Shown: positions 1 through 10,239, numbered from the stretch's first letter. The stretch: 64,000 nucleotides of DNA from Acinetobacter sp. ANC 3929 (GCF_000369405.1 NZ_KB850000.1:1136768-1200767), one strand, 5' to 3'. Numbers and translations are program-made. The notes: generated by a model from the letters alone, not told the origin.

Positions 1-409
1 CAAAAATCAGTACAGTGTTTTTATCTTGGATATACGCGCGACCATGGAAAACTTCAATTTTATTGCGATCGTAAAAACGTGTATGTGTATCAACTTGCTG
101 TTGAATGACCTTATGCGCATTGCGTAGTACCTGTTTCATGGTGAATTGTTTCCACTCACCTACTTTTTGAAACATTGGGTCACGTTGATAACGAATAATA
201 CTTGAAACTGTTTGACGTAAAGCTTTACTTGGAATTGTGCCTACGTGTGCGCAGTTACCACCGAGTTGATCACGAACATCAACGATTGCAACACGTTTAC
301 CTGCTTTTGCAAGCTTCATTGCCGCGCCTTCGCCAGCTGGGCCAGAACCGAGAATTACTGCATCATATTTAACAATATTCCCACCGACGACCTCTTTCTT
401 ACGTGGCAT
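1..409 (-). CDS. sthA: Soluble pyridine nucleotide transhydrogenase SthA (5' part, cut by window edge)
   Basis: The N-terminal ~136 residues of a leftward gene whose remainder lies outside the window. SthA is a cytoplasmic FAD flavoprotein that transfers hydride between NADPH and NAD+. The translation from the ATG at 407-409 begins MPRKKEVVGGNIVKYDAVIL, followed by the FAD-binding GSGPAGEG glycine motif. It then shows CAHVGTIPSK, where the second redox cysteine found in dihydrolipoamide dehydrogenases and glutathione reductases is replaced. That CxxxGT pattern is what separates SthA from those relatives. The gene diverges from lipA across a 190-bp intergenic region that must hold both promoters. 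Confidence 0.88.
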   Translation of the reverse strand, partial: MPRKKEVVGGNIVKYDAVILGSGPAGEGAAMKLAKAGKRVAIVDVRDQLGGNCAHVGTIPSKALRQTVSSIIRYQRDPMFQKVGEWKQFTMKQVLRNAHKVIQQQVDTHTRFYDRNKIEVFHGRAYIQDKNTVLIF

Positions 410-599
410 TCAAAGCTCCTTTGTCTCTATAACCGTTTTGCTATATATATGATAACCAATATGCAGCCAGATGATGTATTTCACAACTATATATTTTTAT
501 ATATTTACATTTTCAAAATGAATACCACTTTTCATGCTTTATTACGGTAAATTTGACTATAATAACGGGATATCTCAAGTCAAAGGCTGTAGAACTTAT

Positions 600-1613
600 A
601 TGTCTGAACACCGTAAACCTGAACAGGGTATAAAACTTCGTGGCGCGGAAAAAGTCGCGAGAATTCCTGTAAAAGTTATCCCTACGGTTGAAGTACCTCG
701 CAAACCTGACTGGATTCGAGTCAAGATGACCGCTCCAGAAGAAGTTCAGCGTATCAAAACAACCTTGCGCTCGCAAAAACTACATACCGTATGTGAAGAA
801 GCAGCTTGTCCTAACCTGCCTGAATGTTTCGGTGGTGGTACAGCTACCTTCATGATCATGGGCGATATCTGTACACGTCGCTGTCCATTCTGTGACGTCG
901 CACACGGCCGCCCAAATGCATTGGACCCAGACGAACCACGTCACATGGCAGAAACCATTTCAAATCTTGGTTTAAAATACGCGGTCATTACCTCGGTTGA
1001 CCGTGATGATTTGTTAGATGGTGGTGCGCAACACTTTGTTGACTGTATCAAAGAAGCCCGTGCATTAAGTCCAAAAACCTTATTAGAAATTCTAGTGCCT
1101 GATTTCCGTGGTCGTATGGATATTGCCTTACGCATCATGACTGAATGTCCACCAGATGTGTTTAACCACAACATTGAAACCGTACCGCGTTTATATAAAG
1201 CGATGCGTCCAGGCTCAGACTATCAGCATTCTTTAACTTTGCTAAAAATGTTTAAAGAATACTGCCCTGATGTGCCAACCAAATGTGGTTTGATGGTGGG
1301 TATTGGTGAAACTGAAGAAGAAGTCATTTCTTTACTGGATGATCTTCGTGCACACGATGTGGATTACGTGACTATTGGTCAATATCTACAGCCGTCTAAA
1401 CAACATGCACCAATCGACCGTTTTGTTACACCGGAAGAATTCGAGCGTTATGCTGAACATGGTCGTAAGCTCGGTTTCAGAAATATCTGGTCTGCGCCAA
1501 TGGTTCGTTCAAGCTACTTTGCTGATCGTCAATATCATGGTGAACCAGTACCTGCTGTACGCCGTAAGGCAGATCCTGCCAAGAAAATTGCAGTTCAGGC
1601 GATTGAAGCTTAA
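600..1613 (+). CDS. lipA: Lipoyl synthase LipA
   Basis: Radical-SAM enzyme that inserts two sulfurs into protein-bound octanoyl groups to make lipoyl cofactor. The 337-residue product has both diagnostic clusters: the auxiliary CxxxxCxxxxxC set (Cys65, Cys70, Cys76) and the radical-SAM CxxxCxxC set (Cys91, Cys95, Cys98). The C-terminal RSSYFAD segment is also characteristic, its RSSY serine being a known ligand of the auxiliary cluster. The open frame extends upstream to 534, but the ATG at 600 ([10 protein letters not shown]) gives the normal family length and leaves room for a promoter after sthA. A strong terminator follows at 1625. lipB is not beside it, so it appears monocistronic. Confidence 0.95.
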   Translation: MSEHRKPEQGIKLRGAEKVARIPVKVIPTVEVPRKPDWIRVKMTAPEEVQRIKTTLRSQKLHTVCEEAACPNLPECFGGGTATFMIMGDICTRRCPFCDVAHGRPNALDPDEPRHMAETISNLGLKYAVITSVDRDDLLDGGAQHFVDCIKEARALSPKTLLEILVPDFRGRMDIALRIMTECPPDVFNHNIETVPRLYKAMRPGSDYQHSLTLLKMFKEYCPDVPTKCGLMVGIGETEEEVISLLDDLRAHDVDYVTIGQYLQPSKQHAPIDRFVTPEEFERYAEHGRKLGFRNIWSAPMVRSSYFADRQYHGEPVPAVRRKADPAKKIAVQAIEA

Positions 1614-1624
1614 AATTTTTCGTT

Positions 1625-1654
1625 ATGAACGTACTTCGGTACGTTCATTTTTTA
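1625..1654 (+). terminator. Intrinsic terminator of lipA
   Basis: A 10-bp perfect stem (ATGAACGTAC / GTACGTTCAT) closed by a TTCG tetraloop is followed by a T-run, 11 bases after the lipA stop. Confidence 0.9.
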
Positions 1655-1755
1655 ATTTTTTGAGGATTATGTTTTAATAAAAATTTTCAGGTGTTAGCCT
1701 CACAGTAGAGCATAATCATGCTTTAGGAATCTCAATTATCGCCTCAATAAGAGCT

Positions 1756-1866
1756 TCAACATTCCATTAATGCCCCACTACAATAGCCATCAATAATAAC
1801 CAAGCTTTTCCATTTTTCCAGCCAAGCTACTACCCGATCAAAATCTTCAGGTGAATCCATATCCAT
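1756..1866 (-). pseudogene. Degraded ORF remnant, family unknown
   Basis: This sits in the 305-bp stretch between lipA and the next gene. Reading leftward from the ATG at 1864-1866, a 36-codon frame gives MDMDSPEDFDRVVAWLEKW and then KSLVIIDGYCSG before a TGA at 1756-1758. The upstream in-frame codons read KITIF without a start. Just past the GYCSG segment, the +1 frame gives WNVEALIEAIIEIPKA after an in-frame stop. This looks like the tail of a small protein with a frameshift and a nonsense codon. No family was recognised. An immunity-type gene is a guess based only on the hypothetical gene that follows. Confidence 0.4.
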
Positions 1867-1918
1867 AAAAATAGTAATTTTCTTTATCTATCCTATATTA
1901 AATCTTTTTTAAAATATT

Positions 1919-2335
1919 TTATGCCTTGATAATCTCTTTGGTATTAGGATTAAAAATAACAGAATTTGGTATATCTTCTAAATAGTCAATCATCAAAACC
2001 ATATGATTTGTATAAGCTTTTAAGTCATTATCTGCAAATCTAACTATAATCCGCTTATTAATAACAGAAATCTTATCCGTTTGGTTAGAATCAATATAAT
2101 TTGCAATTATCCTAGAATCATCAATCACATTCTGCCCTGTTTCATAAAAAATAAGCATCCACCAATCCTCCCAAGAAAAACGTAGATGCTTATCTAAAGG
2201 GTTAAATGGGTCTTCTTCATACTCAACAGAAAAGATACCTGTTTTTGAAAAATACTCGCTTAACTGTTTTTCTAACAACCCCAATGAAAAAACACCCGAG
2301 TCCTCATCAATCAAACAATAAAGTGAAAAAGCCAT
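1919..2335 (-). CDS. Hypothetical protein, 138 aa
   Basis: No family recognised. The product is acidic and cytoplasmic-looking, with no signal peptide or membrane segment. It is rich in aromatic residues (FSWEDWWMLIFYETG near residues 70-84) and ends SVIFNPNTKEIIKA. The frame opens at 2380, but that would start inside the terminator of the preceding gene. The ATG at 2333-2335 (MAFSLYCLIDEDS), with GGGGAAA just upstream, is therefore preferred. The small acidic, Trp-rich build and the decayed ORF next door are typical of immunity-like accessory proteins, but nothing in the sequence proves that role. Confidence 0.6.
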   Translation of the reverse strand: MAFSLYCLIDEDSGVFSLGLLEKQLSEYFSKTGIFSVEYEEDPFNPLDKHLRFSWEDWWMLIFYETGQNVIDDSRIIANYIDSNQTDKISVINKRIIVRFADNDLKAYTNHMVLMIDYLEDIPNSVIFNPNTKEIIKA

Positions 2336-2361
2336 AATTTCCCCGTAGTGATATACATTCC

Positions 2362-2392
2362 TTTTAAAAAAAAGGAGCAAATCTGCTCCTTC
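2362..2392 (-). terminator. Terminator of the KAS III-like gene
   Basis: Stem AAGGAGCA / TGCTCCTT with a 4-nt loop. Read leftward it is followed by a run of nine T residues. It lies ~25 bases past the stop of the 2417-3523 gene. Confidence 0.85.
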
Positions 2393-2416
2393 CTTAATTT
2401 TAATTATGCTAAAAGC

Positions 2417-3523
2417 TTAAGCAATATGCTTTTGTACCACAATCGAACCGACTGAATAGCCCGCACCGAAAGAAGAAATTACAGCAAATTCGCCATTATC
2501 GACCTGTTCACCAGTACGATGCATCGCAATGATGACACCGGCAGATGAAGTATTGGCAAACTCATCCAAGATGATCGGTGCACGCTCAAGATCAGCATCT
2601 TTACCAACAACCAATTTTAAAATCAGTTCATTCATGTTGGCATTGGCTTGATGCAACCAGAAACGTTTGATTTGCTCAGGCGTTAATTCAAGTTTCTCTA
2701 ATTGTGCAGAAATGATTTTTGCAACAAGCGGACAAACTTCTTTAAATACTTTACGACCGTCTTGACGGAACAGTTTGTCATCTACAACCGCATCTTCACT
2801 GCGATTTAAGAAACCAAAGTTATTCCGGATATTATTTGAGAATTGAGTAAACAAATGGATATCTAAAATTTCATAACCAGATTTAGTTTCAGTTTCTTCA
2901 ATAATTGATGCAGTCGCAACATCACCAAAAATAAAGTGTGCGTCACGAGTACGGTAATCTAAATGACCCGAAGTAATTTCAACATTGAGTAATAATACAC
3001 GGCGAGCACCGCATTTCACTGCATCGTAAGCTTGCTTCAAACCAAATGTTGCAGCAGAACATGCCACATTCATATCGTAAGCATAGCCTTGAATACCCAA
3101 AGCCGACTGGATTTCAATCGCAACAGCTGGATATGCGCGTTGCATATTTGAACATGCCAAAATCACAACATCGATGTCTTCAGCTGTTACACCTGCATTT
3201 TCCATCGCCTGTTTTGCAGCAATCACACCCCACTCCGCTTGAAGTGAAAGTTCATCATTGCTACGTTCCTGCAAACGCGGACGCAAACGTGTCGGATCAA
3301 GAATACCTGATTTTTCGACAACATAACGGCGTTGAATACCTGATGCTTTTTCAATGAATTCAGGGCTTGAGCCACGAAGAGCTTCAATTTCACCAGCTTC
3401 AATTTGAGCTGCGTTAACTTGGTTATACTGTTCTACATAAGCATTTAAACTTTCAACCAACTCTTCATTGGAAATAGATTCAGTTGGATGGAATAAACCT
3501 GTACCTGTTATACGGATGCCCAT
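2417..3523 (-). CDS. Beta-ketoacyl-ACP synthase III family protein
   Basis: Thiolase-fold condensing enzyme of the KAS III (FabH-like) group, 368 residues, longer than canonical FabH (~320). The catalytic triad is complete: Cys155 in ACSAATFG, His291 in [11 protein letters not shown], Asn324 in EFANTSSAG. An insert near residues 28-85 accounts for the extra length and matches the long FabH paralogues of Pseudomonas and Acinetobacter, which can prime fatty-acid synthesis from medium-chain acyl-CoA. Which acyl primer this one uses cannot be read from the sequence. It lies 45 bp downstream of hrpA on the same strand, with no terminator between, and ends at a strong terminator, so the two are probably co-transcribed. 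Confidence 0.85.
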   Translation of the reverse strand: MGIRITGTGLFHPTESISNEELVESLNAYVEQYNQVNAAQIEAGEIEALRGSSPEFIEKASGIQRRYVVEKSGILDPTRLRPRLQERSNDELSLQAEWGVIAAKQAMENAGVTAEDIDVVILACSNMQRAYPAVAIEIQSALGIQGYAYDMNVACSAATFGLKQAYDAVKCGARRVLLLNVEITSGHLDYRTRDAHFIFGDVATASIIEETETKSGYEILDIHLFTQFSNNIRNNFGFLNRSEDAVVDDKLFRQDGRKVFKEVCPLVAKIISAQLEKLELTPEQIKRFWLHQANANMNELILKLVVGKDADLERAPIILDEFANTSSAGVIIAMHRTGEQVDNGEFAVISSFGAGYSVGSIVVQKHIA

Positions 3524-3568
3524 GTAAAACTCCTGTAAAGAATGGTTCTAGCTTTCATATTTCTCAGT

Positions 3569-6500
3569 TTAACCGATTGCTAATCGATCCCATAGTTTTT
3601 GTAATCTAGTTGGTGAAATAGGCAGCTTTGTTTTCATTGGCTGAGAAAACAAAGAAATCCTGAATTCTTCCAACATCAAATACAATTCTTTGATTTTAGG
3701 ATCATTTTTAAATTTAAATACTTTGTCCATCCATGGATCGACATCATCAATCGCAGCAAGGTCTCGTTGTAGATTATTGGGCAACCGATCTAAACGCAAT
3801 AGCAGTGCTTTTAAATAACGCGGGTATTCCTGCCAAATTTCAGCGGGACGGCTATACACAAAGTTTGCCAGTGACATTAAATCGAGTTGATCTTCAATAT
3901 CATCCACACTTCGACCAAAGATCGTCTGATCCAACACCAACAACTCACGGCGGATCTGCTGCCACTGGGTAAATATTTCAGTTAAATCATTTAATGTCTG
4001 TTGACCATTTGCTAAAAACTGCTTTTTCGTTTCATTCAACAGCTGTTGAAACTCATCCACATTTTTAGGTAATTCTTGAATCGACACCTGTAAAGTTGCG
4101 TAGACTAACATTTGTTCCAGTTTGGCTCGATCACCTAGTGGTGAATAAGCCAGAGCTAAAGGCTTAGAAATTTGTTTTTTCAATTGACGGATTAAATCAC
4201 CCAACTGCATATGCACCAGACGAATCACCCCTTCTCGATGTTGCTTAATGGCTTCATCTTGATCATTAAAGGTTTGAATCACCACACCGGATTCATCTTT
4301 TGCGTCAAGCTCTGCAAATACTTTTGTTGGTACCAAAGCCTGATATTGCTTGATCACAACACCTGTTACTTTTTGCGATGCTTCAAATACAAAGTTTTCA
4401 GGGAAGGTCTGGAACTCACCTTGTTGCTGTTTCACTGGACGGTGGGTTTCGACACGACAACGCGCTTTCAACTCATCCAGATCTCGCCCTTGCGCGATTA
4501 ACTTGCCTTTTTCATCAACGACTTTAATAAACGGGATCAGATACTGATCAATTCGCTCAAAAGAAAAATCTTTTTCCGTAATCTGCTCGCCACGTAAAGC
4601 AAATGCCAAGTAGCTAAATAAATGTTCGCGCAGATGAACAGCATCAATTCCCTGCATCAGCTTTTTCGCAGTATCGGGAATCGGAACCAAATTACGGCGC
4701 TTGTCTTTTGGCAAGGCTTTTAATAATGCTTCGATTAAATCCTGACGCCACCCTGGAATCCCCCACGACCACTGTTTCTCATCCACTTGCGGTAAAGCCT
4801 GCACAGGAATCTTAACTGTCGCACCATCTTCATCGTGACTTGGATCAAAACGATAGCTAGCCGCAAGTCGCAGCTGTCCATTATGTAAATAATCAGGGAA
4901 TTGCTGCGTGGTTGGGCGATCATTCATCCACAACGCATCATCTTCTACAAATAAATAACGTGGCTGCTCTGACTCAATGGTTGCGCGCCAATCTTCAAAA
5001 CTACTACGACTGGCGATTTCTTCAGGCACTTTTGCTGCATAGAATTGGTAAATGGTTTCTTCATCCACCACCAAATCACGACGACGCAGCTTATCTTCAA
5101 CCCGTTCAACTTCTTCAAGTTTGAGTAAGTTATGCTTTAAAAATGGTGGAGTAATGCCTAAATGACCTGTCGTTAATGCATCACGTAAAAAGATTTCATG
5201 TGCCGCAGCTTGGTCTACTTTCTCAAAATTGATTAATCTTTTTGGCTCGATAATCAGACCAAACAAAGAGATTTGAGCATAAGCATTGACGATACCTGCT
5301 TTTTTCGACCAATGTGGTTCAAAATAGTGATATTTCAATAAATCACGCGCTGCCAATAAAATCCATTCAGGATCAATTTTTGCCAAGGTCCGTAAATACA
5401 CTTGAGAGGTTTCCACCATCTCAAATGCCATGACCCAAGCCGTATTGGTTTTGTGCAAAGTACTTGCAGGAAAAACTTTAGCCTTCTGTTGGCGCACTGC
5501 CATAAAAGTATTACGTTCATCGGTCTTATTGGCGATAAATGAGAGTAAACCAGTCAGTAAGGCACGATGTAGATTTTCATAATTGGCTGATTTTTCATTA
5601 AAACTCAGCTTTAAACCTTCTGCCAATTCAACCAATTGCTGATGGGTTTGCTTCCATTCACGCAGACGCAACCAACTTAAAAAATGCTGACGTGCAAATT
5701 GACGACGCTTATTTTCAGTTTGTGTTTCGGGACTGGTTTGCAGTGTATTCCAGAGTTTTAAATAGAATAAAAAGTCTGAGTCCGCTTCTTTGAATAACGC
5801 ATGCTTTTGATCGGCCTGCATTTGCTTGTCGGCAGGACGTTCTCGAGGATCTTGAATGGCTAAGGCACTGACAATAATCAGAGTTTCTTTGAGCACACCA
5901 AAATGTGCCCCGCCAACCAACATACGTGCCAAACGCGGGTCAATCGGCATACGCGCCATCATTTGACCGACTTTGGTTAAATCATTCTTACGTTCATTTA
6001 ATGCGCCTAACTCTACCAAGAGCTTACGTCCATCATTCACCAAACGGAAATCAGGCGGCTCAATAAAATCAAAGTCTTCTAAATTACCTAGGCCTAAGCT
6101 TTGCATTTGCAAAATAACAGAGGCCAAGTTGGTGCGCTTAATTTCAGGTTCAGTAAATTCAGGACGGCTTAAAAAATCATCCTCGCTATATAGACGAATA
6201 CACACACCCGCAGCAATACGACCACAACGACCTTTTCGCTGATTGGCTGCAGCCTGAGAAATTGCTTCAATCGGTAAACGCTGTACACGCGACCGATAGT
6301 TATAACGTGAAATTCGAGCAAAACCACTATCAATTACATAGCGAATATTTGGAACTGTTAACGCAGTTTCAGCAACGTTGGTGGCAATAATAATTCGTCG
6401 CCCTTTACCGCTCGGACTAAAGATTTTTTGTTGTTCTGCGAGCGCCAAACGTGCATACAAAGGCAATACTTCAGTATGACGAGGACCATATTTTTGCAGT

Positions 6501-7486
6501 GTTTCCTGTAATTCACGAATCTCTTGTTCAGTACTGGCAAAAATTAAAATATCTGCATATTCAGGATGACCTTTTGCTTCAGCATCGGCAAAACATTCTT
6601 CTACCGCCTGTACCACAGCACGCGGTAAATTTTCTTCGAAATCATCAAATTCGTCGTCATCACTGCCAACAATACTCAGTTCAGAAATCGGACGATAACG
6701 CAGCTCGACAGGAAAACTACGACCTTCTACTTCAAAAATCGGTGCATCATAGAAATATTGGCTAAAACGATTTACATCTAGCGTCGCCGACGTCACGATC
6801 ACTTTTAAATCAGGGCGTTTTGGCAAAAGCTGCTTGAGATAACCCATGATAAAATCGATATTGAGTGAGCGTTCATGCGCTTCATCAATAATGATCGTAT
6901 CGTATTTTGATAAAAAACGGTCATTGGTCAATTCCGCCAACAATATACCATCGGTCATCAAACGGACGATTGAATCTTGCGAACCTTGCTCATTGAAGCG
7001 AATCTTAAAGCCAATTGATTCACCAAGCTTCTCGCCCACTTCTTCCGCAATACGTTGTGAGACACTTCGAGCCGCCAATCGACGTGGCTGAGTATGTCCA
7101 ATCATACCTGTGAGCCCACGACCTGCCAGCATCGCTATTTGTGGAAGCTGTGTGGTTTTACCAGAACCTGTTTCACCTGCAACGATGATAACCTGATGCT
7201 TTTGAATCGCCTCAATTAAACGGTCTGCATATTGGGTGACAGGCAAATCTTGGTTAAGCTTAATCTTGGGAACACGCGCTAAGCGTTGTTTTACCTTATG
7301 ATTCGATTGTTCAATGAGTTTTTCGATTTCTGCTGTTTCTGTTTTTTTATCTTTGCGCAGTCGATTTAAACGGTGACGGTCACGTGCCATAACCAATTGA
7401 TCTACATTTAAATGACTCTGCACTGAACAGCTTTCCTGAAAAATAAAATAATCGGCTATTTTACGCTTTAAGCCCTTGCTATGCAA
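3569..7486 (-). CDS. hrpA: ATP-dependent RNA helicase HrpA
   Basis: Large DEAH-box helicase (about 1,305 residues, the usual HrpA size). It carries Walker A GETGSGKT (104-111), the DEAH box (201-204), motif III SATLD, and motif VI with QRKGRCGR. The helicase-associated and OB-fold region and the long C-terminal DUF3418-type extension follow. HrpA acts on structured mRNA and on stalled ribosomes. The start is uncertain. The frame opens with TTG at 7484-7486, preceded by AAAAGG. The first ATG (7388-7390) would remove residues of a segment (VDQLVMARDRHRL) that still aligns with E. coli HrpA, so the longer form is given. The KAS III-like gene follows 45 bp downstream. Confidence 0.92.
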   Translation of the reverse strand: MHSKGLKRKIADYFIFQESCSVQSHLNVDQLVMARDRHRLNRLRKDKKTETAEIEKLIEQSNHKVKQRLARVPKIKLNQDLPVTQYADRLIEAIQKHQVIIVAGETGSGKTTQLPQIAMLAGRGLTGMIGHTQPRRLAARSVSQRIAEEVGEKLGESIGFKIRFNEQGSQDSIVRLMTDGILLAELTNDRFLSKYDTIIIDEAHERSLNIDFIMGYLKQLLPKRPDLKVIVTSATLDVNRFSQYFYDAPIFEVEGRSFPVELRYRPISELSIVGSDDDEFDDFEENLPRAVVQAVEECFADAEAKGHPEYADILIFASTEQEIRELQETLQKYGPRHTEVLPLYARLALAEQQKIFSPSGKGRRIIIATNVAETALTVPNIRYVIDSGFARISRYNYRSRVQRLPIEAISQAAANQRKGRCGRIAAGVCIRLYSEDDFLSRPEFTEPEIKRTNLASVILQMQSLGLGNLEDFDFIEPPDFRLVNDGRKLLVELGALNERKNDLTKVGQMMARMPIDPRLARMLVGGAHFGVLKETLIIVSALAIQDPRERPADKQMQADQKHALFKEADSDFLFYLKLWNTLQTSPETQTENKRRQFARQHFLSWLRLREWKQTHQQLVELAEGLKLSFNEKSANYENLHRALLTGLLSFIANKTDERNTFMAVRQQKAKVFPASTLHKTNTAWVMAFEMVETSQVYLRTLAKIDPEWILLAARDLLKYHYFEPHWSKKAGIVNAYAQISLFGLIIEPKRLINFEKVDQAAAHEIFLRDALTTGHLGITPPFLKHNLLKLEEVERVEDKLRRRDLVVDEETIYQFYAAKVPEEIASRSSFEDWRATIESEQPRYLFVEDDALWMNDRPTTQQFPDYLHNGQLRLAASYRFDPSHDEDGATVKIPVQALPQVDEKQWSWGIPGWRQDLIEALLKALPKDKRRNLVPIPDTAKKLMQGIDAVHLREHLFSYLAFALRGEQITEKDFSFERIDQYLIPFIKVVDEKGKLIAQGRDLDELKARCRVETHRPVKQQQGEFQTFPENFVFEASQKVTGVVIKQYQALVPTKVFAELDAKDESGVVIQTFNDQDEAIKQHREGVIRLVHMQLGDLIRQLKKQISKPLALAYSPLGDRAKLEQMLVYATLQVSIQELPKNVDEFQQLLNETKKQFLANGQQTLNDLTEIFTQWQQIRRELLVLDQTIFGRSVDDIEDQLDLMSLANFVYSRPAEIWQEYPRYLKALLLRLDRLPNNLQRDLAAIDDVDPWMDKVFKFKNDPKIKELYLMLEEFRISLFSQPMKTKLPISPTRLQKLWDRLAIG

Positions 7487-7899
7487 AGAAACCTTTTCAT
7501 TCTCTTGGCAACAGAATGCAAAACTTAGCTTAGTTACCCCATTGCACTTTTTATTCCTCGATCATTTTATACATTTATCTTGTGTTGAAAATTTAACCGT
7601 ATATCTTGGTTTTTTATATATTTTTATCTTTTTTCAATTTTACCCTTGAATTTTACTGACGTAGACTTCATGTTGTTATGCACGTTAGTTTTCAGATATT
7701 TTGTCATTTTTGCTTCATCTGTATGGAGTCAAATAGAAAGAATATCTTTGGGGAAGTCGTTTTTGATTGAGTTATTCAATTTTCCGATTTTAGTGATGTA
7801 AAAATACTATTTCCCCAATAACTAAAAATTATTTATTCTTTATCTCGTAAACAAGTAAGGCGTTAGCCTCTCAATAAAACCTCAATCATGGAGACAATG
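7487..7899. other. Intergenic region between hrpA and ahpC (413 bp)
   Basis: Divergent promoter space for hrpA and ahpC, very T-rich on the plus strand. No ORF of note was found. TGGGGAA near 7750 and TTCCCCA near 7811 form a spaced inverted pair ~60 bp apart, about 85 bp upstream of ahpC, perhaps in its leader. I looked for the spaced ATAG/CTAT pattern of OxyR sites and found no convincing full match. Confidence 0.5.
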
Positions 7900-8463
7900 A
7901 TGAGCTTAATTAATACTGAAGTTAAACCATTTAAAGCAACTGCGTACCACAACGGTCAATTTGTTGACATATCTGAAGCTGATCTTAAAGGCAAATGGTC
8001 TGTTGTATTCTTCTACCCAGCTGACTTCACGTTCGTATGTCCAACTGAGTTAGGCGACCTTGCTGACAACTATGCTGAATTCCAAAAATTAGGCGTTGAA
8101 ATCTATGGCGTGTCTACTGACACTCACTTCACGCACAAAGCTTGGCACGACACTTCAGAAGTTATTGGTAAAATTCAATACCCATTGATCGGCGACCCAA
8201 CTTGGACACTTTCTAAAAACTTCGACGTATTAATCGAAGCTGCTGGTCTTGCTGACCGTGGTACTTTCGTAATCGATCCAGAAGGCAAAATCCAAATCGT
8301 TGAAATCAACGCTGGTGGTATTGGCCGTGATGCATCTGAACTTCTTCGTAAAGTTAAAGCTGCTCAATATGTTCACGCTCACCCAGGTGAAGTATGCCCA
8401 GCGAAATGGAAAGAAGGCGAAGCTACGCTTGCTCCATCTATCGACTTAGTTGGTAAAATCTAA
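7900..8463 (+). CDS. ahpC: Alkyl hydroperoxide reductase subunit C (peroxiredoxin)
   Basis: Typical 2-Cys peroxiredoxin that reduces H2O2 and organic hydroperoxides in the cytoplasm. It is recharged by AhpF, encoded about 4 kb away at 12397. The product has 187 residues, the exact E. coli AhpC length. The peroxidatic Cys47 lies in FTFVCPTE and the resolving Cys in [10 protein letters not shown] near residue 166. It ends with the YF-less LVGKI tail common to bacterial AhpC. GGAG at 7890-7893 is 6 bases before the ATG at 7900, which decides the start over upstream ATGs at 7888 and 7897. A strong terminator follows, so ahpC is monocistronic. Confidence 0.97.
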   Translation: MSLINTEVKPFKATAYHNGQFVDISEADLKGKWSVVFFYPADFTFVCPTELGDLADNYAEFQKLGVEIYGVSTDTHFTHKAWHDTSEVIGKIQYPLIGDPTWTLSKNFDVLIEAAGLADRGTFVIDPEGKIQIVEINAGGIGRDASELLRKVKAAQYVHAHPGEVCPAKWKEGEATLAPSIDLVGKI

Positions 8464-8492
8464 TTTTTTAGATTAGACCAATAGGTTTGAAG

Positions 8493-8517
8493 CCACCCTT
8501 TTTAGGGTGGTTTTTTT
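8493..8517 (+). terminator. Intrinsic terminator of ahpC
   Basis: Perfect 7-bp stem CCACCCT / AGGGTGG with a TTTT loop, followed by seven T residues, 30 bases after the ahpC stop. Confidence 0.93.
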
Positions 8518-8716
8518 ATTGATTATTTTTATCAATCCCAGTCCTATTTCACACTGAAAATTTATAGCTAATTTTTTACAATTCTTATACTTATAAATTT
8601 ATAGCAACATTCATTTAAGAATTGTCAGCCTGCTCAAGTTGGAGTACTGTCAAATTATGAAACAAAAGAGTTTTTAGATATGTACTAACAGATCAAACAA
8701 AAGTAGGAGTCGTTAT

Positions 8717-8926
8717 ATGGAAAAATCTGTTGTTGTAACCTCTTGGAAATATGATGTTTCTTCACGCTATTTAAAAATTTTCTATAGCAATGGCTCAGGT
8801 GAGCTCTATCATCCCGTTCCAGAGTTTATTTACAATAATTTGCTACGTACCAATGATAAAACCGCCTTTGTTCATAAATATCTTGAGTTTGATCTGCACT
8901 TTAAAAGGCTCTGTATTTCTGCTTAA
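8717..8926 (+). CDS. KTSC-domain protein
   Basis: A 69-residue stand-alone KTSC domain, a fold also found at the C-terminus of some lysyl-tRNA synthetases. The pattern is visible: a strand ending SRYLKIFYSNGSGELYHPV, then VPEFIYNNLL, then a closing HFKRL. The biochemical role of the free domain is not established. TAGGAG lies 8-9 bases before the ATG. It converges on the alkane monooxygenase gene, with a shared hairpin between them. Confidence 0.8.
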   Translation: MEKSVVVTSWKYDVSSRYLKIFYSNGSGELYHPVPEFIYNNLLRTNDKTAFVHKYLEFDLHFKRLCISA

Positions 8927-8935
8927 TCATAAAAA

Positions 8936-8966
8936 ATCAGCCCGCTTGGGCTGATCTGTTTTGTGT
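8936..8966. terminator. Bidirectional terminator between KTSC gene and alkane monooxygenase
   Basis: Stem ATCAGCCC / GGGCTGAT with a GCTT loop, flanked by A-rich sequence on the left and CTGTTTTG on the right, so it can serve both converging genes. Confidence 0.85.
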
Positions 8967-8977
8967 CTTTCGATTAT

Positions 8978-10171
8978 TTAAGCTGCTTCATTTTGCTCTA
9001 TATATTTCTCTCGCATTTTTTCCTTCACACCCTCATGCATATTGATTCTGTTGAGATCACCTTTATAGTGAGCCACAACGCGATCATCCATAATTTTTGA
9101 CCACCAAGATGGAATAAATGCAGGCAAAATCATCGCACCATACCCTGCTGGTAGCTGTGGTGCATCTTCAAAGTGACGCAAGGTTTGAAAGCTTCGGGTC
9201 GGATTGGCGTGATGATCTGAATGACGCTGTAATTGATACAAGAACAAATTGGTCACCACATTATTATTGTTCCAGCTGTGCTCTGGCAAAGTACGCTCAT
9301 ATTGGCCATTTTCTTTCTTTGCACGCTTTAAACCATAATGTTCGATGTAATTTACCGATTCAAACAAGGTAATCGCATAAGCCGCTTGTGTAAGTTGGAA
9401 CGGCACTGAACGCAGACCAAACTTGCTCAACATCGCCGCATGGTACACAGCCGACATTGCCCAACCATGAATCAACTCATTTTCCTTACAGAAGAAAGGT
9501 AGTTTCTTACGTTCTAAACGCTTCTTTTCAATCTCGATTGCTGATTTAAAGCTGCCGATCACGGTACGTGGTAAAAACTTCCAAAAGCTTTCACCAAATT
9601 GCGAAGATGCAGGGTCTTCAGGTGTCGCAACACGACGGTGATGTCCATAAGGATGTTCAATTCGGAAATGGTTATAGCCTGATGGTGCTAACGCTAAATG
9701 CGATAAATAATGTTCAAGTTGTCCATTTTTATGGCTGAGTTCATGTGCAGTATTAATCGCGATTCCATTGACCATGCCCACCAAAGTTCCCAGTAAAACC
9801 TGATCAGCAACTGGTGTATTTTTACGGCTGGCTAAATATGCCCCGTAGATATTGGTCGCGTATTGCAAAGGAATAAAAAGTTTAACGATACGAGCGTAAT
9901 ACGGATCAGCTTCTAAATCCGCGATTGCATCTAAGGGTGGATTTTCTGTGTCTTCACCAATGAGTTTATCCAATGCCGGAATGACACCATGAATAAATAA
10001 TGGTCCAAATGAAGCAAAAAACTTTTTCGTTTTTTTAGGACCAAATTGATAGCCCGCCAAGCCCCCCATAGCAATGGTTGGTACAGCCAAACCTAAAAGC
10101 CATAAATGACGTTTTTTATCCTTAAATTTTGTTGTCGCTTGCTCGACATCCAGTTGAGTATGCATATTCAT
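8978..10171 (-). CDS. alkM: Alkane 1-monooxygenase (AlkB/AlkM family)
   Basis: Integral-membrane non-haem di-iron hydroxylase that oxidises n-alkanes to 1-alkanols using rubredoxin electrons. The 397-residue product has the three histidine boxes: HELSH (143-147), HPYGHH (173-178) and HSDHH (317-321). It also has the AlkB signature NYIEHYGL (274-281), which separates it from fatty-acid desaturases. Hydrophobic stretches near residues 23-45, 52-66, 97-115 and 125-142 fit the usual membrane helices. The ATG at 10169-10171 is chosen because TGAGGAG lies 6 bases upstream. The frame itself opens at 10228. No rubredoxin gene is in the window. It diverges from the AraC-type regulator at 10294, matching the alkM-alkR arrangement known in Acinetobacter. 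Confidence 0.94.
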   Translation of the reverse strand: MNMHTQLDVEQATTKFKDKKRHLWLLGLAVPTIAMGGLAGYQFGPKKTKKFFASFGPLFIHGVIPALDKLIGEDTENPPLDAIADLEADPYYARIVKLFIPLQYATNIYGAYLASRKNTPVADQVLLGTLVGMVNGIAINTAHELSHKNGQLEHYLSHLALAPSGYNHFRIEHPYGHHRRVATPEDPASSQFGESFWKFLPRTVIGSFKSAIEIEKKRLERKKLPFFCKENELIHGWAMSAVYHAAMLSKFGLRSVPFQLTQAAYAITLFESVNYIEHYGLKRAKKENGQYERTLPEHSWNNNNVVTNLFLYQLQRHSDHHANPTRSFQTLRHFEDAPQLPAGYGAMILPAFIPSWWSKIMDDRVVAHYKGDLNRINMHEGVKEKMREKYIEQNEAA

Positions 10172-10239
10172 TAGAAACTCCTCAATCAAACACAAAATGT
10201 TTTGCTTGAATTGATTGTGTTCCTTCACCGCCGCTCTAT

